Shown here piece after piece: positions 1 to 13,112 of a DNA stretch of 64,000 nt. The translations under genes were made by a program, and so were the position numbers. The notes under the pieces were generated by a model. The model had not been told where the DNA came from. It did not search any database and worked only from the letters and a program-made list of their open reading frames with translations. The stretch is from Fomes fomentarius (lineage: Eukaryota; Basidiomycota; Agaricomycetes; Polyporales; Polyporaceae): contig JABYQN010000004.1 in the NCBI GenBank assembly GCA_022606135.1, forward strand, positions 682,001 to 746,000. Direction: 5' to 3'. Positions within the stretch are counted from its first letter, which is position 1. Each line of letters starts with the position of its first letter.

Positions 1-226
1 GGTGATCAAAGTTACACGTACCACCCCCAACGATGACTACATCGTACTCGTCAAAGTCGTACTCGTCGTCGCGCGCACGTATGCGTCGCGCAATCTTCGC
101 GGGGTCCCCGAACGGGCTCGCCTTCGACTGTTTGTTGTACAGGTAGCGAAGGACGACGAGTAACGCGACTGACGCAGCAGCTAGCGTCGGCTTGGAGGGA
201 CGTGTTTGGGCGGATGGGAACACCAT
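1..226 (-). CDS. GMC (FAD-dependent) oxidoreductase, 5' exon only
   Basis: Partial gene running off the left edge. The ATG at 226 opens a 205-nt exon (226 down to 22) that ends at a GTACGT donor; the rest lies outside the window. The peptide has a hydrophobic N-terminal stretch (residues about 14-27, ASVALLVVLRYLY) and then EYDVVIVGGG, the start of the FAD-binding Rossmann motif of GMC oxidoreductases such as choline dehydrogenase-like and alcohol oxidase-like enzymes. The N-terminal hydrophobic segment suggests a membrane-anchored, not secreted, enzyme (inference). It is transcribed divergently from eIF3j with about 670 bp between the two starts. Substrate cannot be told from this fragment. 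Confidence 0.8.
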   Translation of the reverse strand, partial: MVFPSAQTRPSKPTLAAASVALLVVLRYLYNKQSKASPFGDPAKIARRIRARDDEYDFDEYDVVIVGGGTCNFDH

Positions 227-896
227 GGATATGTGGTGGGTGAAGTGTGAGGGGCCGAGTGAGAGTGGGGTCATCTGAATGACTGGTTATAAGAGGAAGA
301 CCAGCTGGCGTATCATGAGAAGATGCGCCCCTGTGGGTTTGGCTCGGGACTTGCCCACAAGGGTGATGCTCTGGGTCACGGTGGTCAATGTCGCCCGCTG
401 TATGTAATGGATATTAGCGTGGGAGGCCGTTGTTTGTACTTGGCCCGACGACAGGTGCGGATACTTGGACGTTTGCGCGCATGTGGAACGATCCTAGCTG
501 GTCATGGGGCTCGATGCCACTGCTAGTGGGTGCTCAGTGACGATCGAGCTGCCCAATGTTCCAAGCAATCCCGCGGGCAAACTGATGAAATAAGTACTTA
601 TTTCAGCGAAAAGCCACAGCTGCGGGATGTTCTGTCAAGGGCGCGTATCTGAAGCCTGCGGTCGGTCGAAGAACTGAAGAAGCGTCGGAGTCCGGATGCT
701 GTTGCATGGACTAGCGAGAGTTCGGGTCGGTATCAACAGTTTCCCGCAACCCGGTCACGAGCATTCCGGTCACGACTGGTGACTCTGAATGCCGGAGATT
801 ACCGCGTCCTCTACAGATCTAACCGATTGCTGCGATTTGCAGCATCTACAGCTACACACTCTTTTACTTTACTCGTAAACCACTACTTTTTTCGCT
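227..896. other. Intergenic region between divergent genes
   Basis: About 670 bp separate the start of the GMC oxidoreductase from the start of eIF3j. A 67-codon open frame (323-526) shows no family resemblance. The 60 bp before the eIF3j ATG are pyrimidine-rich, as is common upstream of fungal start codons. No other feature seen. Confidence 0.5.
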
Positions 897-1969
897 ATGT
901 CTGACTGGGGTGCGTTCGCACGCGCCGGATACTCGCGGCCAACGTAACTCACCATCGCAAGGAGCACAGAAGCGTCTGAGGACGATGCGCCAAAGCCCAC
1001 TCCCTCCGCCCCGATCCCCAAGAAACCAGTGAAGAGCAAATGGGAAGGCGAAGACGAAGAGGATGATGGCCCAGTCGTGCGTCTGATCCTACGTTATTAA
1101 TCACGTTCCGATCTCACATTCGCATTCGCTTCTTGGGTTACCAGAGTGATTGGGAAGCATCATCCTCAGAAGAGGAAGAGAAACCTGCGGCGGCATCTGT
1201 CGCACCTCCCAAGAAGAAAGGTACGCTGAAGGCCAAGCTTGCAGAGAAGGAGGCAGCGAAAGCAGCGAAAGCAGCGAAAGCAGCGAAAGCAGCGAAGGCC
1301 GCTGCGGCAGACGTTGACTATGACGAGGATGCGGTGCTTGATCCTCGAGAGAAGGCACGGAGAGACAAGGAGAGGGAGCTTGCAGCGGACCTCAACAACG
1401 CTGCCGATCTCCTCGGGGCTACCGCACTAGGTGGTACGTATTCTTCTTCACTTCAAGTGTCGGACGACCATCTGTCATATCCATTGCTTGTGTCCCTAAC
1501 CATTCACCTATTCATTCATATGGACTGGAATCCCCCAGGCACCGCCTCGAAGGAGCTCGACTGGCTCATCTCCGCGCAACCGCGCACCAAGGAGGACTTT
1601 GTCGAATTCTCCGATAATCTCATCGAGTACATCATCAAGAAACACCAGAACAAGCCGCTCTACGCCGCCTTCCTCGAGCATCACGTCCGCGAGCTCGCAC
1701 TGCCCTTGCGCGACGTGGAAGTGCGCAAGGTTGCGAGCGGGCTGACCACGCTCGCGAACGAGAAGCAGAAGGAGCAGCGCGACAAGACTGCAGGCAAGAA
1801 GAAGCCCAAGACTATTGCGAAGCCCACGCTGGGTGTAAGTAAGCCGTCGAGCAAGTGAGTGTTGCTTCTCATTGTCTTGATGAACTGGTGCTCATCGTGT
1901 GCGTCCAGGCTCGACACGACCGCGTACGAGGAGTCCTTGGATGACTTTGGTGACGATGCTTTCATGTAG
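897..1969 (+). CDS. HCR1: Eukaryotic translation initiation factor 3 subunit J (eIF3j/Hcr1)
   Basis: Five exons (897-909, 970-1076, 1145-1433, 1539-1854, 1909-1969) give a closed 261-residue frame. The protein starts MSDWEASEDD, has acidic Trp-containing patches (KWEGEDEEDD, then SDWEASSSEEEE), a PPKKKGTLKAKLAEKE helix, an (AAK)n tract and the typical C-terminal end with TAYEESLDDFGDDAFM. This is the standard architecture and length of eIF3j, a loosely bound eIF3 subunit that acts at the 40S decoding centre in initiation and ribosome recycling. The first exon is only 13 nt. The (AAK)n tract comes from a 9-bp minisatellite (separate entry), so its length may vary between strains. Confidence in the family is high. 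Confidence 0.93.
1254..1299 (+). repeat. 9-bp minisatellite inside eIF3j exon 3
   Basis: Five back-to-back copies of a GCAGCGAAA-type unit encode Ala-Ala-Lys repeats in frame. The unit is a multiple of three, so copy-number changes keep the reading frame. Confidence 0.85.
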
Positions 1970-2177
1970 CGTGATAAACTGCAACACCTAATGGGTCGAT
2001 AGTATATCCTGTTGTATATCAATGTACGCTCATCCATGCCGTCTACAAGTACTGTATACCAGGTCTTTCCCCGCGTTACCGATCTTGGTCTTGCGAAAAG
2101 ATACGCACGAAGCAGCCCATGCGAGAGCATGACTGAAATCTACAATCAAGTACAGGCAACACAAACATCATACACCT

Positions 2178-4262
2178 TCACTCTTCGTCGCTTCCACTGC
2201 TGTCCTCTTCGTCACTGGCAACGCCAATGACGCCCCCGCTCTGCTTTTCCCTGATAGTCTTGCCCGCTTCTGCGAGCTTGGGGCCCAACACCTTCCGCGC
2301 CCCTGCGTTCGCGCCAACATCCCATACCTGCAGTTTGGCTTTCGAGCCCGCAGCCGCAAGGGTAAGCGGGTCATCTGGCGACCATGAGGTGGCGAAGACC
2401 TTGCCCTGGAAGAACGACACTCAACATCCACCCTAACAGCGAAACGTATAGGTGGAAGGAGCATACCACGCCGAGATCTCTGGACGTTACCAGGCTGACG
2501 TTCCGCTTGCCCGTGTCCTGGTCGTCCGCGACGTTCCACACCTTGACGACCTTGTCCGTACCACCCGTCGCGATGACTCCACGGACGTGCGGGTTTACGT
2601 CGAGCGCGGACACCGCGCCGTCGTGGGCCTGCAGCATGAAGCGTGCGGGAGAAGGCGAGTCGAGATTCGAGGGCAGTGTGCGCGCGTCGAAGTTGAGCAC
2701 CAAACCGTTCTCGAGCGACACCTTGCATGTCCGGTCAACCAAACCTCCTGACAAAGGGAAGAAGGAGTGAGACTCACGTAGAACCCATGCGACTCCCAAG
2801 GATCCCAGCGCAGCGCTTCAACGTCCGCGCCGACAACTGCACCGACACCCGCATCCGGTGCGCGCGAGTCGAATGTCCGGACCGTCCTATCGTAGCTCCC
2901 CGTGAGGAGCACGGTCGGCTCGGCCTGGTTCCATTGTACAGCCTGCACCTTATCCTTGTGCACATCAAAGCTCCTCAACGCGCCCTCGCCTTCGCCTCCG
3001 TCCCCATTAATCGTCGGGTCGCGGTTCAGATCCCAAAGCTTCACCGTCCGGTCCGCGCTCGCGCTCGCGAGAAGGTTGCGGTGCGTGCGATTCCATGAGA
3101 GGCCGAGCACGGCGTCGACGTGGTGCGCGGTGCTCGCGGGACGCGCCTTCGTCTTCTTGCGCTTCTTCTTGCCCGTCCCCAAGGGCGTTGGGACGTGCGC
3201 GGCGGTCTTATCCGGACGTCCGAGGACCATGTCTGGGTACATCGCCTCGACGGCGTCGAGCGACCAGATCTCAATCTCGGGCTCGAGCGTGCCTACAGCG
3301 ACGAAGTTGCCGAATTGTTGCGTTGCGTCGGCCGAGGGTGCGGAGGAAGGATTTTGCGGGTCGCGGCGGGCGGGGGAGGAGATGGGGGGGAAGTCGAGCC
3401 ATTCGAGGCAGAGGGGGAAGGAGGGGAGCATGAGGTCGTGGTGCGCGTAGAGGTTCTCTTCGGACTCTTCGTAGACGTAGATCTCGAGCTGGGATACCTC
3501 GTCTTCGGTTTTGGCGACAACTAGGAGGTTGTCGCTGGGGAGAATCTCGAGCTCTTCGCGCTCTTGCTCCTGCTCATCTTCTTTAAGTGTGATGAACGGG
3601 TCTTCGTCGTTATTGCGGTAATATGTGAGGCCTTTGATGTTGCTGAAGGGACCCATGCCTATCATGAGGTACAGTTAGCAGGGCATGAGACATGGAGAGA
3701 GTTGGGAGACGGGTTTTGTGCATCGCGTACAGACTCGACGAGAAAGGCGATCAGACTTTTGATAAACTTACCAGGCATGCCTTGATCATCGTCATAATCA
3801 TCGAGGTTGTACTGCTCGAGGTCATCTCCATTCCCCTTGGGCGCTGCCTCAGATTTTGGGACCTCATCTTGGTCCATAGGGACGTCCTCGTCCATCGCAT
3901 CGACATCTTCACTTCAAACTCGTACACTCAAAATCACAACTCTTGTTTGAGAATGGATTTAGGAGTACTCACTCGACCCATTCACCCTCATCGTCCTCGT
4001 CCGCATCATCCGCTTCGTTGCCCTCCGCCCCCTTGCCCATAGACTGTGCAGCCTTATGCGCGGCCTCTAGTTCCTTGCGCGCATCTTCAAGTTCTATCCG
4101 GGCGAGCGCGCTCACGCGTTCGAGCTCCTGATCATCGAGGACATACTTTGTGGGATGCTGGGCCGCTACGCCCCGGCGTACCCTGAGTACCAACTCAACG
4201 GCTGTTCATCGCAGGTATCCAAAGGTGACTTACCATGCTACGGAGGATATCAGACTGCTCAT
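2178..4262 (-). CDS. PWP1: WD40 protein PWP1 (periodic tryptophan protein 1), ribosome biogenesis
   Basis: Six exons on the minus strand (4262-4234, 4182-3973, 3911-3772, 3658-2778, 2721-2467, 2405-2178) close to a 580-residue protein. The N-terminus MSSLISSVAWVRRGVA and the acidic segment with GEWV are typical of PWP1. The central part carries WD40 blades (SADRTVKLWDL, GSYDRTVRTFDSR, GGTDKVVKVWNV, SKAKLQVWDVG) with a Lys/Arg insert (GKKKRKKTK). The C-terminus is acidic (SDEEDSSGSDEE). PWP1 is a nucleolar/nuclear protein needed for large-subunit rRNA processing. The acceptor of exon 5 was chosen so that FYVSLENGLVLNFDAR is restored across the junction, matching the family. It converges with eIF3j, leaving about 210 bp between the two stop codons. 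Confidence 0.92.
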
Positions 4263-5728
4263 GAACACACGAGATGGGAGCACCGAGCAATAGTAACAGA
4301 GTGCGATCGTGCACTGCGAGCTCTATACCAGAAGCAAAATTCAGATCTCAGATTCTCTCTCACGTGCCCTCTATCAACCGTTGAAGCGATGGGGACCGGC
4401 AACCCTACATTTTCTATGAAAGAAAAGGCGTGACCACTAGACACCTATTCATTGCCTTTTCTTCCAATCTCACGAAAAGGAAACATTCGGTGCCTATTTC
4501 ACGCATTTTCCGCATTTTGACCACGTGCAGAAGAAAAGTTGACCCATGGTCGCCCCTTTTCTGACCCTTTTCTAAGGAAGAAAATGGGGAATTGCCCGCC
4601 GTGCCTCTGCCAAATGCCCTTTAGCGCGCGGCCCAGCGTCTCCTGGTCGCTGATGGGAGATAGTGGAAGCCGCCGAGATGCCGTCGTATCTAATGACCCA
4701 GATTGTAGATTAGATGGTGGAGAGACCAGGAAGAGACGCTGAAGTTCACTATGTCGGTGGTATGAATGTCTGCAGTCCGTAATCATCTTTTATCGGTCTC
4801 CAAATTGCCTCAGATAGTTTCTTACTATGATCTACAACAAATCTTTCGGAGCCGATTTTGCGTTTGTTGACTGGCTTATGGACATCTGGTGGTGCATGGG
4901 TGGAGAATCAGGCATTACTGAGGGATAATCAAAAATGTAGCCCGAACAAGTCAAGCAGTTGGTTACAAAAGTACCTCCAAATGTGTTTGTTGGGCAGATT
5001 TCGAGCAAGGGCGGACTGCAAGTCAAGTGCGATTCCAAGGGCAGGCGCCTCGGAGGTGCATAAGGCGCTCGTCTGAACGCAGCACTCATAGTGCTCACTA
5101 CTTCGGATCCTACAGCATTACCCTTTGCAAGGGACAGAAAGAATGGGCAGACATGACGCTAACATTATGGTCTATCTTCTATGCTTAATACCTGGGCGTG
5201 CTGTAAGTTAATTGGAAGAGCCGAGCGGGAGAGGCTGGGCTACGACTAGCACGACCCGAGGCATTGCCACTGCTCCATGCTCTGCAAGCAGAACAGCCAG
5301 AATGTGAACATGCCATGGCCATATTCTGATAGTAGCATAACATCGATATTCTGGACGCTCCTGGGAACACCCGTGGTCGATTACAAGTGCTGTAGGGCAT
5401 ACTAAATGCTAGTAGGTGTAAGGGGGACATGACCATCTGTGAGGCCTCAATCTCTTGATCGCGTCTCGGTTATCGAACTCAGGACAGAGATAAGACTAGA
5501 TAAGATGACATGATCCTTTATTTTCGAGAGAGATAACGTCCATCAGAGGCTCATCTTCTTAAGTAAGCTGTCCGTCGGCTAGCGGGCGCTGCCTGTCCCC
5601 AGAAGCGAGTCGCTCGTTGCGCCTTCTACCGGAACTTGTACGTTTACCCACTACTATAGGTATGTAGGTAGCTATACACACCTTTTGATTTGTCGCAATT
5701 TCGGACTGATGCCATCCAGTGGTCGAGA
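4263..5728. other. Intergenic region, no recognised gene
   Basis: About 1.5 kb between the start of PWP1 and the F-box gene. Short open frames on both strands (for example 4499-4786 minus, 5185-5436 minus) have no domain signal and no family resemblance. It should contain the promoters of both flanking, divergent genes. Confidence 0.5.
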
Positions 5729-7618
5729 ATGACCATCACCGACAGGAGTTTCCTCATATCCCCAGACGAGCGAATCGATGGCACGCATGATCGATCTGAA
5801 CCAAATGCACTGGAGGATATCCGCTCACCACTGAATGGACTTCTGCATATGGATGAGCCGGTACGCATACATATGTTTGACCATCGAGATTGACATCAAT
5901 CATAGCAAGCTAGGACAACTTCGAACTACCGATATACATGCTCCCTAACGAGACCTTGGTGTCTATCTTCCAGATACTCCAAGAGTTGACTGGGTGGCGC
6001 TCCCCCTATGGAATTGTTAATCGCTACATACCGAATTGGATTCGTGTGACATGGGTCTGTCGACATTGGCGCAAGGTTGCACTCTCATCACCGATTTTGT
6101 GGAACTTCATTGTCGACCAACGGCTGTCAGATGGTCCAGAGTGGGTCCCAACCTTCTTGGAACGAGCAGCGGGCGCGTTACTTGATGTTAAAACGACTTC
6201 GCGGAGAACATCGAAGACTCCTGGTATCATTTTCCAGTTCCTACAGCCCTTCGCCTCTTCGATACGCTCATTTCACTTCAGAATGGGCGGTTGTGGATCG
6301 CAAGAGACATCCTTCGGATCCATATTCAAGCCATTAGCCGCCTGCAACATGAACTCGCTCCAAACCCTCTTCGTTGATGACGACCATGCCTTTGATGACA
6401 ACGTCACGATCGACGTTCTGACTCGCGAGAAGTTCCCTCGTTTGCAGTCCCTCTCTCTCCATGGATTCCACGTTCCTTGGACATCCTCGATGTATACCTC
6501 GCTACGCTCGTTGGATGTGTATCTGGATGAAGGATTGGCATCCATGCCGATGGCAGACTTCGTTGAGATCCTGCGATGTTCTCCTGCCTTGGAATCGCTC
6601 TGCTTGATCGGCTGCTTACCCAGTCAGGTTGGCGACCATCCCCCGGCACCCCGTTCTCTTTCGCTACCCAAGCTGCGTCACTTGCACCTCGAAGGCACGC
6701 TAGATGTAGATGTAACATCGTGCGTTTGTGACGCCATTTTCGCACCCACTACAAAGACGATCTTCCTCGCTCGCTTCGTTTCTCCCGGGTCCCGTGATCT
6801 CGTCTCGGAGCTTGCTCCCCAACAGCACGTCTATGCAGCGTTCCTCTGCCGTGCGCAGAGGATGTCCCTTCAGTTGGACGATGGTAGTATCTCGCTCGGG
6901 TTCAACCTGAGTCTTGATGATGATTGGGACTATCATCCATATAAAATCCAGCTCTCAGGCAGTTTCAGCAACGTCCCAGTCATCTCTTCCTCGGCATGGA
7001 ACGCAGTCGTCGACGCAGTATACGCTGCGCAGGCCCCGTTGACTTCGTTCTGCCTCTCCTACGGGATGCCTTTCACAATCACGGAGCCCATGTGGCAGCG
7101 CTTCTTCGCCAGATTTCCGGGTCTCTCTCATCTGGACATCGGCGACCCGCATGGTACCTCTTTTCGCAACGCACCTATCCTCGACATACTACAGTCGAGC
7201 GCGCAGTCGGCAGAAAACGCGCCGGGAGTGCTACTTTGTCCAGTGCTGCGCGTCCTCGAATTGAATGGGATCGACCTGGATGATCAGATGGTAGAGAAGT
7301 TGCTGTCGCTCGTCCAGTTCCGTGCCTCGAAGGGAGCCTCGCTGGAACAGCTTGTGTTCAAGGATCCAAACATCCCGGATAAGGCCACGGACATATATGC
7401 GCTGAAAGGCCGGTTCGAAAGGCTAGTGAAGGTCACCATCAGGTAAGCATCTCATTGTTATCTTGATGATACTGATCGTGACTGACTACCTATCATGTGC
7501 ACAGATACACTTCAGTATATCGCTGTTGCGACGTCTTCGATGATCATGACGAGTTCATGTGAGTGCTCATATGTCAAGGAAGTCGGTGATTTGTGCTCAC
7601 AGTTTGACACACCGCTGA
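5729..7618 (+). CDS. F-box protein with leucine-rich-repeat-like body
   Basis: Four exons (5729-5860, 5914-7442, 7505-7558, 7603-7618) close to 576 residues. After the first intron the protein reads LPIYMLPNETLVSIF, followed by WIRVTWVCRHWRKVALSSPILW: the N- and C-terminal halves of an F-box as found in the large Agaricomycete F-box family. The rest has irregular Leu-rich segments (LQSLSLHGFHV, LRHLHLEGTL, LRVLELNGIDL), as in LRR-type substrate-binding regions. Known role of the family: Skp1-Cullin-F-box ubiquitin ligase adaptors; the target here is unknown. The start is uncertain: the ATG at 5729 is the first in frame after a stop at 5669, but a short upstream exon cannot be excluded. Confidence 0.8.
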
Positions 7619-8367
7619 TGCGATGTATCAACTTCATGCCATTGTAGCTTAGGATGACACTTTGAGATGCTTCAGCATCAACGCAGTTATGGTTCTCCCG
7701 CACCAAGCTAGCTAAGTGTTCCGTATCGCTACTCTATGCTGGCTCCCTGCACTTAGTGAGTCTATTGAGCAACTGATCTGGGCAGGCGGGGTCAATGCGT
7801 AGTACTGTCGAAAGGTGACTCTAGTAACTGTAATCCTAAACGTTATCGACACCGTGAAGCTAGTATTAAACTTCTCTTAGAATACGACGGATGCGATACG
7901 TTGAGAGTCGAAATATCTATACAGCTGTGGAGCTTGTGTTATACGCTGTTACACAGGCATGGATTCATGATCAATTTCACGGTCATCCTGACTCCTACAA
8001 ACGTCTAAATGCATGAAATAGTATTACCAGACTCGGCTTATTCCTGCAGTATAATGGGCTGGAGGAGCTTCATGTCTGCCGTGCTGCAGCCTCGGGCGCT
8101 TCAAGTACTGAAATTCGGAAGTGCGTCAGGACGCTGAGACGACTGTCCAATGTCAGTGCTTATCATACTGACTCCCTTTGTTAGTACAGTTATAGCTTCC
8201 AGTTTACCAACCTCATACTCATACTAGAGCATGATAGGAGACGTGTCTAGCAGCTGACAGTGATGAGCGCTACTCACAGGCTACTGGAGCGCTCGCCACT
8301 TGGGCGCGTCGTTCACCAGCTTCAGTACGCAAGTTGTCACGGCGACGACGAGAATATCGAGTTATCG
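7619..8367. other. Region between F-box gene and COQ9, with a possible LRR-like remnant
   Basis: About 750 bp. No complete gene. A short plus-strand segment at about 8040-8160 translates to Leu/Glu-rich sequence (NGLEELHVCRAAASG) like the repeats of the neighbouring F-box protein, so it may be a decayed piece of a second F-box gene. It also holds the COQ9 promoter. Confidence 0.35.
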
Positions 8368-9241
8368 ATGCTGAGGTGAGCTTTCATCACGACAACCAAG
8401 TTAGTTCCTCCAACATGGACTTGCCTGATGCACTAGGAATCAGCTCCTACAACTCGCCGTACCCCTGGTAAGGACCCACGGATTTTCCCGTGAGGCCCTC
8501 GCTCAATCTGTTCTCCACCTGCCCAAACCCCACGACCAACCGCTCTCCGATGCCGCCGTGACTGCACTATTTGGAAAAGGAGATGACGCGCGAAGGACGC
8601 TGATCTCGGGGTGGCTTGACCACGCGAGAGAGGAGATGAAGACGACGTCAGCAGCTGTTGATTCGCCAGTCTCTCTGAGAGAGGTCCTGGGGCAAAGGCT
8701 GAAGGCGAACGAGCCCGTTCTACATCATCTACCAGAGGTGAGTCACGCGTTATGAAGATTCGCTGTGGTTGATGCTCAGTGGACGAAGGCGTTTGCGCTG
8801 CTTGCGTCTCCGTCGTCAGGCCTCCCACCACTTGACCCCCTTCCTGGCTTGAAGCACGTATCGCGAGTAGCGGACGACGCGTGTTACATCATCGGCGACA
8901 CTTCAGTAGGGGTGAGTGAAAGTTGACTTCCCCCCAATCGTGTTAATTCACGCGTCATAGCCTGCATGGTTCCGCCGTCGTGCCGCCATCGCGGCCGCAT
9001 ATGGTGCTGCTGGTAAGTGTATCGTTCCTCAACGCGCTTGTCTCAGCGTAGGGTTACATGAAATTGAACATTTGTAGAGTTGCACCAGCTGACATCTCCA
9101 AACACCGCATACCACTTCCTAGGTGACGTGCTCAACCTGACACACAAGGTAGACTCTTCCATAGGCGAAGTCGAACTGTTCGGCAAGTATATCTGGAGGA
9201 GCTGGGCTGGAATTGTCAGGAGTAGCGGTGTAATTCCTTGA
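8368..9241 (+). CDS. COQ9: COQ9 family ubiquinone biosynthesis protein
   Basis: Five exons (8368-8375, 8437-8737, 8780-8911, 8961-9012, 9078-9241) close to 218 residues. The N-terminal helix (LLQLAVPLVRTHGFSREAL), the central Ala-rich helices and the C-terminus (EVELFGKYIWRSWAGIVRSSG) match COQ9, a mitochondrial lipid-binding protein of the coenzyme Q synthome that helps present substrate to COQ7. The first exon is only 8 nt (Met-Leu plus two bases). No clear mitochondrial presequence is encoded with this start. An alternative upstream frame read into the same exon (about 8290-8375) is Arg/Ser-rich (WARRSPASVRKLSRRRRE) and joins exon 2 in frame if the acceptor at 8443 is used, so a longer N-terminus is possible. 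Confidence 0.85.
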
Positions 9242-9923
9242 TGATAGGGGAATACCATCGAGGGGTCATATCGAGGTTGCTGGTCATATTGGGTGTCGGT
9301 GAGTGCTTCAACGGCCCGGTGCTTGGAAGAGTCGCATCAACTGTCTGGTGGAAGTGACCGGAAGCCTTCATTTGGTCAAGAGTGACACGACTCGGCGACC
9401 TATGGACGCCCTCCTTGTCAGTGAAGAACCTGGGTGCGATACTGAAGTCCACTAATGTTACCGAGTTATGCCCGCCACCTTCGGTCTCGCTCGTCGCACA
9501 GTGTGAAGCCGAATAATGGCCGTTGGCCATATGGTACTTAGTCCCATCAGTCACAAGAACACTTACCGGGTATGGCCGTTGGCATCTCCTAATAGGTCTG
9601 TCGCCCGATGCTCTGCGTGTTGGATCCTGCATATGGTCAGCCTGGTCACGAAGAGTCATCTCACCTCCTCCGGATGTCTTGCACATACCCCTTGCGAGGC
9701 TCACCTGCTCTCAGGCTCAACGGATAATCTATCAAAGTTTCAACGATGATATCCCGCCCCGCGTAGCGACATGCTTCATTTTGACCTTCTGTCGTAATAG
9801 CAGTCTTCTCTCCAGACCTGATCCTTCTGGAAGGATGAACATCACGTATCACGAAGGTATTAAAGCTCCTTGCTGATGTCTACCAGTGGAACGATTACCG
9901 CAGTACCCTAGTCAACCTCCACG
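9242..9923. other. Intergenic region upstream of xylanase A
   Basis: About 680 bp between COQ9 and the GH10 gene. A 162-codon minus-strand open frame (9216-9704) overlaps the COQ9 end and has no recognisable domain. The region should contain the xylanase promoter. Confidence 0.5.
9858..9864 (+). promoter_or_regulatory. TATA-like element of xylanase A
   Basis: TATTAAA lies 60 bp before the ATG of the GH10 gene. Position and sequence fit a TATA box of an inducible secreted-enzyme gene; inferred from sequence only. Confidence 0.45.
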
Positions 9924-11531
<1,608 letters not shown>

Positions 11532-11785
11532 GCTTGGCAGCGAGATGCACCTTCTTCCTAATCATTCAGTGCTTGTGCTATTGTCCGAGTAATCTATGAT
11601 TCTAACAACGCTGGCTTGCGGGACGGGACGAAGTGTAATCTAGGGCGCTATTGAGGGGATATTCACATGACCTCCACCTCCGGAGAGGTACGGAAAGCCT
11701 GTCCATCATCGAGCTTCTGCCCAATTTTAGACCTCGGGTTGCTCAGGGACGTGAGAAGTAAGCATTCAATTCCAGCATTCTGCGG

Positions 11786-11794
11786 TATATATTA
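11786..11794 (+). promoter_or_regulatory. TATA-like element of SDR copy 1
   Basis: TATATATTA sits 77-85 bp before the ATG at 11871, a usual TATA spacing for fungal genes. Inferred from sequence only. Confidence 0.5.
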
Positions 11795-11870
11795 TGCGAA
11801 CCCGAGAGTCGCTTCCGTTGAACATTCCACTGGCACCCAGAACGCAACGTCTTCCAAATAAGCTCGACCA

Positions 11871-13112
11871 ATGTCCACTCGACGGCTCCTTGTCGTTGCT
11901 GGTGTAGGGAACGGAACCGGTGTGTACATTCACTTCTGAGCGGTACTACACTACTGGATCCTGATTGAAGGCACCGGAACGGCCACTGCGTGCGTTCCGA
12001 CTTTCCACGATGCTATACCGATGCCTAATTAATAAAACTCGACAGTCGACGCTTCTCCAAGCTTGGATATCGCGTCGCCCTCGTTGGACGGAACGCAGAC
12101 AATGTGAACCGTGTGGCGGCTGACATCACACAACTAGGTGGTGAGGTAGGTCACTCTTCTAGACATAACTGATGAGGCAAGGTGGAAGAATGCTTAGTCA
12201 CACCCGCTCTATTCCAGGCGGCGGGCTTCCCCGTTCCCAGCTACTCCTATAGCGATATTATCTCCATTTTCGACGCAATCAACGCATACCAATGGCCCTC
12301 CAACGAGCAGTCGGAGTTGCGCGTCGCTCTGTGGAACGTAGGTAACGAGGTGTTCAAAGGCTTCCTGGACGTCACAGAGGAGGACATCACAAGCTCGGTG
12401 CAAGTCTATGTAGCTGGAGCTTTCGCATTTTCACGCAGGGCCATCCTGGCGTTCAAGGAAAATGCGATTGATGAGCTCGGTGGCCGAGGTACCTTACTCT
12501 TCACTGGCGCCACGGCGAGCCTCAGGGGCAACACGCGCACAAGCGCGTTCGCGGCCGGCAAGTTTGGCATTCGTGCCCTGAGTCAGAGTCTCGCGAAGGA
12601 GTTTGGGAAGGAAAACATACACGTGAGTTCCAACCATGCGCAAGCTGCAATCATGATGGCTGACAATGCTCAGGTTGCCCATGTAAGTCCTCCTGGTAGT
12701 GATACCTGGCATGTGAGTATTTGCTGAGTACCTGACCTTGCACAGTCCATCATCGATGGAGGTAGGCTTTCCATGCGATTCTGCTGTTACGTGACCTTCA
12801 TTCCCCTGGTGATATTTCAGGGATTTTGACCGACTTCTCGCTGTCTCACCGATCTGAAGAAGCTGCTGAAGCATTCAAGAATGATCAGAACGTGCGTCTT
12901 GGCCCAGAGAGCATTGCAACGGTAGGATCGCTAAAAGGTCTGGAAAGTGACTGAGTATCGACATACTTATCGATCTCGCAGGGATATCTGTATCTAGCTC
13001 AACAAGACAGATCCGCATGGACCTGGGAGCTGGACTGTAAGTGCCAAGGATGTTTATAGTACGGTATTTTGACATTTTCGACACAGTGCGTCCAGCCCAT
13101 GAGAGATGGTGA
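11871..13112 (+). CDS. SDR_c10-like short-chain dehydrogenase/reductase family protein, copy 1
   Basis: Nine exons close to 259 residues. The N-terminal strand and glycine motif read LLVVAGVGNGTGTGTA, followed by RRFSKLGYRVALVGRN: a Rossmann NAD(P)-binding fold with a non-standard glycine motif. The usual SDR catalytic YxxxK is here FAAGK (in TSAFAAGKFGIRALSQSLAKEFG), i.e. Phe replaces the catalytic Tyr while Lys is kept. This matches the known description of SDR subgroup c10, so normal SDR reductase activity is doubtful. C-terminus: SIIDGGILTDF...YLYLAQQDRSAWTWELDLRPAHERW. A 9-nt exon (12674-12682, Val-Ala-His) is needed and is conserved in copy 2. It lies 340 bp downstream of xylanase A, same strand. 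Role unknown. Confidence 0.85.

Noticed and set aside
1101..1358. Leucine-rich minus-strand frame opposite eIF3j
   Set aside because: It is the antisense of the GCGAAAGCA minisatellite; the plus strand encodes a clear eIF3j.
9216..9704. 162-codon minus-strand frame between COQ9 and xylanase A
   Set aside because: Overlaps the COQ9 last exon, no domain and no splice-compatible neighbours.
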